64,000 bases of DNA, from assembly GCA_014378485.1 (NCBI GenBank), contig JACMNO010000111.1:1-64000 (forward strand), in the 5' to 3' direction. Of this stretch, positions 59,832 to 64,000 are shown one piece after another (position 1 is the first letter of the stretch; every line of letters starts with the position of its first letter). The position numbers were made by a program, and so were the translations under genes. The DNA comes from Bacteroidia bacterium (GTDB lineage Bacteria > Bacteroidota > Bacteroidia > B-17B0 > Aurantibacillaceae). The notes beneath the pieces were generated by a model. That model saw nothing but the letters and a program-made list of their open reading frames with translations. It did not search any database and was not told the origin of the DNA.

Positions 59832-61427
59832 ATGCGCTTTTTTAACAAATTTGTAATCGGCTTTTTGCTACTATTCCTTATTGTTTCCTGTAAAAAAGAA
59901 ACGAGTTGGGATGTTGATTTGTCTATGCCAATCGCAAGAAGCCACCTTAATATCAGTGATTTTTTTGGGGACACTATTTTTCAGGCTGACCCAGCCGGTT
60001 TATTGCACATTGCTTTTAGTAAAGACCTTGTAAACTACACCATGGATAGTTTGGTTAATTTACCTGATACTACTATTAATCTGCAGTATACAACATTTTT
60101 TGTAACATCATTATCACCCGGAGTTCAGCTGTTTTCCAACGCAACTTCAAATGATAAGGAAATTACCTTTAATGTGAGCAATGGGGTAGAACTTAATAAA
60201 GCAATTGTTAGAACAGGGTTTTTAAAAATTGAGTATATCAATTCCTACGGTCAACCCTTAAAATTTGATTATAATATCAATTCAGCCACATTATATGGTT
60301 CTCAATTAAATATATCGCAGGTTATTTCCGGAAACTCTTCATTAACAAAAATGTATCCGCTGGATAGCTATAACATTAATTTAACAGGGATTTCGGGTAA
60401 TAAAGTAAATACATTAGTTCAAACATACACCATCAGTACAGATGCGAGTGGAAATCCTGATCAGTTATTACAGGGTCAGGGCTTAATTATAAAATTATCT
60501 TTTATTGACATTGTTCCTGAATATATACAGGGTTATTTTGGGCAGCAGAATTTATCATTTGGGCCGGATTCAAGTTCTTTAGGGTTTTTAAGTAATTTCA
60601 GCACTAATAACCTGATGCTTTCTCAATCAGCCATTAATTTCAGGATTGTGAATGAATTCGGGATTGAAATGAGCAGCTCCATCAACCAGCTTCGTTCCAT
60701 AAAATTATCCCCACGTAATGTTGTGACCCTGAATTCCGGCAATTTACTGCAATCTATTAATATAGGAAGAGCCAATAAAACCAATAATCCTTCAAACCCT
60801 GTTTTTCCATGGTTTAAACAAATCAATGTGAATTCAACTAATTCCAATTTAAATCCTTTTTTACAGAATTTACCCAACTATTTAGGCTATACCGTTCAGG
60901 CAATAATCAATCCTCTTGGAAACATATCTGCTGGAAATGATTTTGCTTATTTTGGAAAAGGATTAAAAGTAATTGCGGATATCGATATTCCTTTAGCCTT
61001 ATCAGCTGATTATTTTAAACTTATTAATTATTCGAAAGTTGACCTGACACAGTTAAAAGAATTGAACGATGTTAATTCATGCCAAATCATTTTGGACGTT
61101 AGAAACAATTATCCTTTTAAAACACTAATACAAGGATATATGATGAATGATCAAAATCAAATCATTGATTCTTTGTTTTTTCCCGGACAAAATGTGATTG
61201 AACCGGCCATAACAGACGTCAATAATGTGGTATTGAATTATATTGATTCTAAACTAGTTGCTGATTTTGATAAAGACAAAATCACTCATTTAACGCAGTG
61301 CAAACAAATCAAGTTTATAAGTTATTTATACTTAACCAATCAACCAACGCCTATAAAAATTAACGATGACAGTTATTTGGACCTGGTATTGCACGCTGAT
61401 TTAAATTATAAAGCTAGAGCAAAATAA
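59832..61427 (+). CDS. putative lipoprotein of unknown function
   Basis: Lipobox LFLIVSCKKE; 531 aa. Confidence 0.75.
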   Translation: MRFFNKFVIGFLLLFLIVSCKKETSWDVDLSMPIARSHLNISDFFGDTIFQADPAGLLHIAFSKDLVNYTMDSLVNLPDTTINLQYTTFFVTSLSPGVQLFSNATSNDKEITFNVSNGVELNKAIVRTGFLKIEYINSYGQPLKFDYNINSATLYGSQLNISQVISGNSSLTKMYPLDSYNINLTGISGNKVNTLVQTYTISTDASGNPDQLLQGQGLIIKLSFIDIVPEYIQGYFGQQNLSFGPDSSSLGFLSNFSTNNLMLSQSAINFRIVNEFGIEMSSSINQLRSIKLSPRNVVTLNSGNLLQSINIGRANKTNNPSNPVFPWFKQINVNSTNSNLNPFLQNLPNYLGYTVQAIINPLGNISAGNDFAYFGKGLKVIADIDIPLALSADYFKLINYSKVDLTQLKELNDVNSCQIILDVRNNYPFKTLIQGYMMNDQNQIIDSLFFPGQNVIEPAITDVNNVVLNYIDSKLVADFDKDKITHLTQCKQIKFISYLYLTNQPTPIKINDDSYLDLVLHADLNYKARAK

Positions 61428-62674
61428 TGCGAACCCGGTTAATTCTATATTTCTTATTTTTCTCATTGACAGTTTTTTGTCAGTATAATTCTGCTTTCTT
61501 AAATTTTGAAAAAACCGGAAGATGTATTTCCATAAATGGAGAGTATGAATTAGGATCCAATGGCATCTATAATTCATTGCTTAATAAATTTATATATGGA
61601 GGTTATATTGATAAAAAAACAAAAGATAATTCAAATAATCATATGAAAAACCTGAATGTAATGGGTGCAAATATGAACTATGATATATCTGCTTTTTTTG
61701 GAAGGAATTCTAAATATTCTTATTTGGTTGGTTTTAAAGATCAAAGAATATTTAATTCTTCATTCACTAAGGATTTTTATCAATTAGTGTTTTATGGCAA
61801 TCAACCCTATAAAAACGAAACAAAAAATCTTTCAGGATCAAGTATTAATTCGTTAAGGTTTCAGGAGTTAAAATTAGGATTTATCTGGCATAAAATTGAT
61901 ACAACCGCTAAAGTAGGCTTATCAGTATCTATACTTAAAGGTCAACAATTATTTTATATCAGGGCCAAAGAAGGATCTTCTTTATACACAAATTCTGATG
62001 GTACAGAATTAGTGTTTAATTCTAATTTCAATATGGCCTTAAGCGATACCAATAACAGAAAAAATCCATTTGCCTATACAGGAATAGGAGCAAGTGCCGA
62101 CATATTTTTTGAAACACCATATAAAAGTAAAATAGGGAAGGGGAGTGTATTAACAGTTAATGCAAATAATATTGGTTTTTTGCATTGGTTCGATAACAGC
62201 GTGCAGTATAACAGTGATTCATCCTTTAAATTTGAAGGTTATCACATTAACAATCTTCTGGACTTAAAAGATTCAACCTTATCAGCCATTAATCGTGACA
62301 GCATTATCAGAAACACCACAAATGCCCATAAAGAATCCTTTAATATCAATATCCCTACAAATTTGCTGATTATTAATAAAATCCGTTTCACTAATAAATT
62401 TGTATTAGGAACAGGATTCAGGTATTTATTCAATTCTAATTTTAAGCCTTATTTTTTCACTGATGCTGAATACCAGATAACACCAAGAATAACTGGAGCG
62501 TTGCATATCGCATATGGAGGTTATTCAAAATTAAATGTAGGGCTGGCATTTTCTTACCTGTCACCATCCTGGTTTTTCAAAATTGGCAGTAATAGTTTGC
62601 AGGGTTATATTTCTCCTGCCAATACTTATGGCCAGGGAGCATTTGTAAGTATAGCCAAAAAATTTAAAAGATAA
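61427..62674 (+). CDS. outer-membrane protein, DUF5723-like
   Basis: Signal peptide; barrel-like 415 aa; overlaps previous stop by one base (translational coupling). Confidence 0.6.
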   Translation: MRTRLILYFLFFSLTVFCQYNSAFLNFEKTGRCISINGEYELGSNGIYNSLLNKFIYGGYIDKKTKDNSNNHMKNLNVMGANMNYDISAFFGRNSKYSYLVGFKDQRIFNSSFTKDFYQLVFYGNQPYKNETKNLSGSSINSLRFQELKLGFIWHKIDTTAKVGLSVSILKGQQLFYIRAKEGSSLYTNSDGTELVFNSNFNMALSDTNNRKNPFAYTGIGASADIFFETPYKSKIGKGSVLTVNANNIGFLHWFDNSVQYNSDSSFKFEGYHINNLLDLKDSTLSAINRDSIIRNTTNAHKESFNINIPTNLLIINKIRFTNKFVLGTGFRYLFNSNFKPYFFTDAEYQITPRITGALHIAYGGYSKLNVGLAFSYLSPSWFFKIGSNSLQGYISPANTYGQGAFVSIAKKFKR

Positions 62675-62679
62675 GGATC

Positions 62680-64000
62680 ATGAAACAAATCGTATTTATA
62701 TTATTACTTGTTTTTAGTTTATTTGCTAAAGCTCAACCACCTAAAAAATTTCATTGTAAATACGGAGGTAATGGATACGATGTGGGATATGATGTTAAGC
62801 AAACCCTTGATAAAGGTTATATCATTACCGGTTCTACCAGCAGTTTCGGGCAGGGAAATACAGATCTATATTTATTGAAACTGGATAGTATGGGCCAGGT
62901 AAAATTTGAAACATCATTTGGAGGATACAGTAATGATATTGGACAAAGTGTGATTCAGTTATCCGATTCAAGCTATATCATGACAGGATACACAAGTTCA
63001 ACAGGCATTGGAGGTTATGATATTTTTTTAGTGAAAGCAGATAAAAATGGCACCTTAGTTTGGCAAAAAACAATAGGAGGGAGCGATTGGGACTTTGCGC
63101 ACAGTATGCAGCAAACAAGTGATGGTGGATTTATTATTGCCGGAACTACGTATAGTTTTGGTTATGGAAATGCGGATGGATATATAGTAAAAACAGATGC
63201 CAATGGAAATGTAACCTGGAGCAAAACATACGGCGGCAAAAAAGATGATGAGTTTAAATCTGTTATAGAAACAGTAGATGGAAAATTTGCTTTAACCGGT
63301 TATTCAAAAAGTTACTCAGATTCTTTAGGTGATACTTGGCTTTTTAAAATTGAAACTAATGGTGATTCATTAAGATGTAATTTTTTTGGCGGACAAAGAG
63401 AAGATTTTGGCAACGATATAATTCAAGACAATCTAGGTAATTATTATATCGCAGGTGCTATAGACTCTTTAAAACCTGGATATTTAGATAGCTATGCTCT
63501 GAAAATTAATAGTTTTGGAATATTGGTTTGGAAATGGGAAGATGGTTATTTAAACACCAATGATTCTTATAATAGTGTTGTTCTATCAGGTAAAAATTCT
63601 GGTTATACTGTATACTCTCAAACAGAAACATTTACTGGTTATGGTATTCATATAAAATTAATGGAACTTAATTCTCTTGGTTACTACAATAGTGCAACTG
63701 AATATGGAGATATACTTGCAGATGAAATTTTAAAAATCACATCGACTTCTGATAAAGGATATATTGGGGTTGGATATACAAATAATTATGGAGCGAAATT
63801 GACTGATGTCTATTTACTAAAGCTTGATACGACATTGTTAGGAAGCATAAGCATAGTATCAGTAAATGAAATAATTAAAAATAATTTTGAAATAGAAATA
63901 TATCCAAATCCTGCATCAAAAGATATAATTATAAAATCATCTATTAGTTTTAATGCTGATGATCTTAAATTATTTGATGCAATTGGTAATGAGCTATTGA
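62680..64000 (+). CDS. secreted beta-propeller-like protein with T9SS type A tail, truncated by window end
   Basis: MKQIVFILLLVFSLFAKAQPPKKFHCKYGGNGYDVGYDVKQTLDKGYIITGSTSSFGQGN...; repeated DGGFIIAGTT/GYIITGST units; ends in ...EIEIYPNPASKDIIIKSS. Confidence 0.85.
   Translation, partial: MKQIVFILLLVFSLFAKAQPPKKFHCKYGGNGYDVGYDVKQTLDKGYIITGSTSSFGQGNTDLYLLKLDSMGQVKFETSFGGYSNDIGQSVIQLSDSSYIMTGYTSSTGIGGYDIFLVKADKNGTLVWQKTIGGSDWDFAHSMQQTSDGGFIIAGTTYSFGYGNADGYIVKTDANGNVTWSKTYGGKKDDEFKSVIETVDGKFALTGYSKSYSDSLGDTWLFKIETNGDSLRCNFFGGQREDFGNDIIQDNLGNYYIAGAIDSLKPGYLDSYALKINSFGILVWKWEDGYLNTNDSYNSVVLSGKNSGYTVYSQTETFTGYGIHIKLMELNSLGYYNSATEYGDILADEILKITSTSDKGYIGVGYTNNYGAKLTDVYLLKLDTTLLGSISIVSVNEIIKNNFEIEIYPNPASKDIIIKSSISFNADDLKLFDAIGNELL

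Noticed and set aside
1-64000. CRISPR arrays, tRNA/rRNA genes, prophage or IS transposases, toxin-antitoxin or restriction-modification modules
   Set aside because: Looked for regularly spaced repeats, T-loop GGTTCRANNCC-like patterns, transposase/integrase, methylase and nuclease motifs; none convincing.

Overview
AT-rich 64 kb chromosomal window from a Bacteroidota (Flavobacteriia/Sphingobacteriia-like) genome. Lineage is inferred from TAnnTTTG -7 promoter boxes, T9SS-type sorting tails, PorV/PorQ-like barrels, PD40-OmpA proteins and a fused E1 alpha/beta 2-oxoacid dehydrogenase. Most of the window is ordinary core genome: clpC, gyrA, rplS, murB, rlmF, dusB, valS, tsaE, ribH, dnaB, rarA, tag, YqeY, Nif3-like, bacilliredoxin. 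These are interspersed with cell-envelope and secreted proteins. I see no rRNA, tRNA, CRISPR array, prophage or IS element, and no clear defence island. Observations worth a second look: (1) two different palindromic repeat sequences inserted in frame inside valS, with a third repeat-like element upstream of the neighbouring dusB; (2) dusB and a secreted-protein gene (about 39.74 kb) whose family-like N-termini can only be reached with non-canonical start codons (ATC; ATT/ATA), plus several TTG starts and promoter-next-to-ATG leaderless candidates; (3) a strong intrinsic-terminator hairpin inside the 5' coding region of the third of three tandem DUF1573 genes; (4) a PorV/PorQ-like barrel gene followed in the same frame, directly after its stop codon, by an outer-membrane protein with an N-terminal helix-hairpin-helix (ComEA-like) region; (5) a structured leader upstream of rplS; (6) perfect dyads in the dnaB/histidine-kinase intergenic region and in a signal-peptide coding region. 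No complete new system can be demonstrated from sequence alone. The HHH-barrel/PorV-like pair is the best candidate for an uncharacterised machine.
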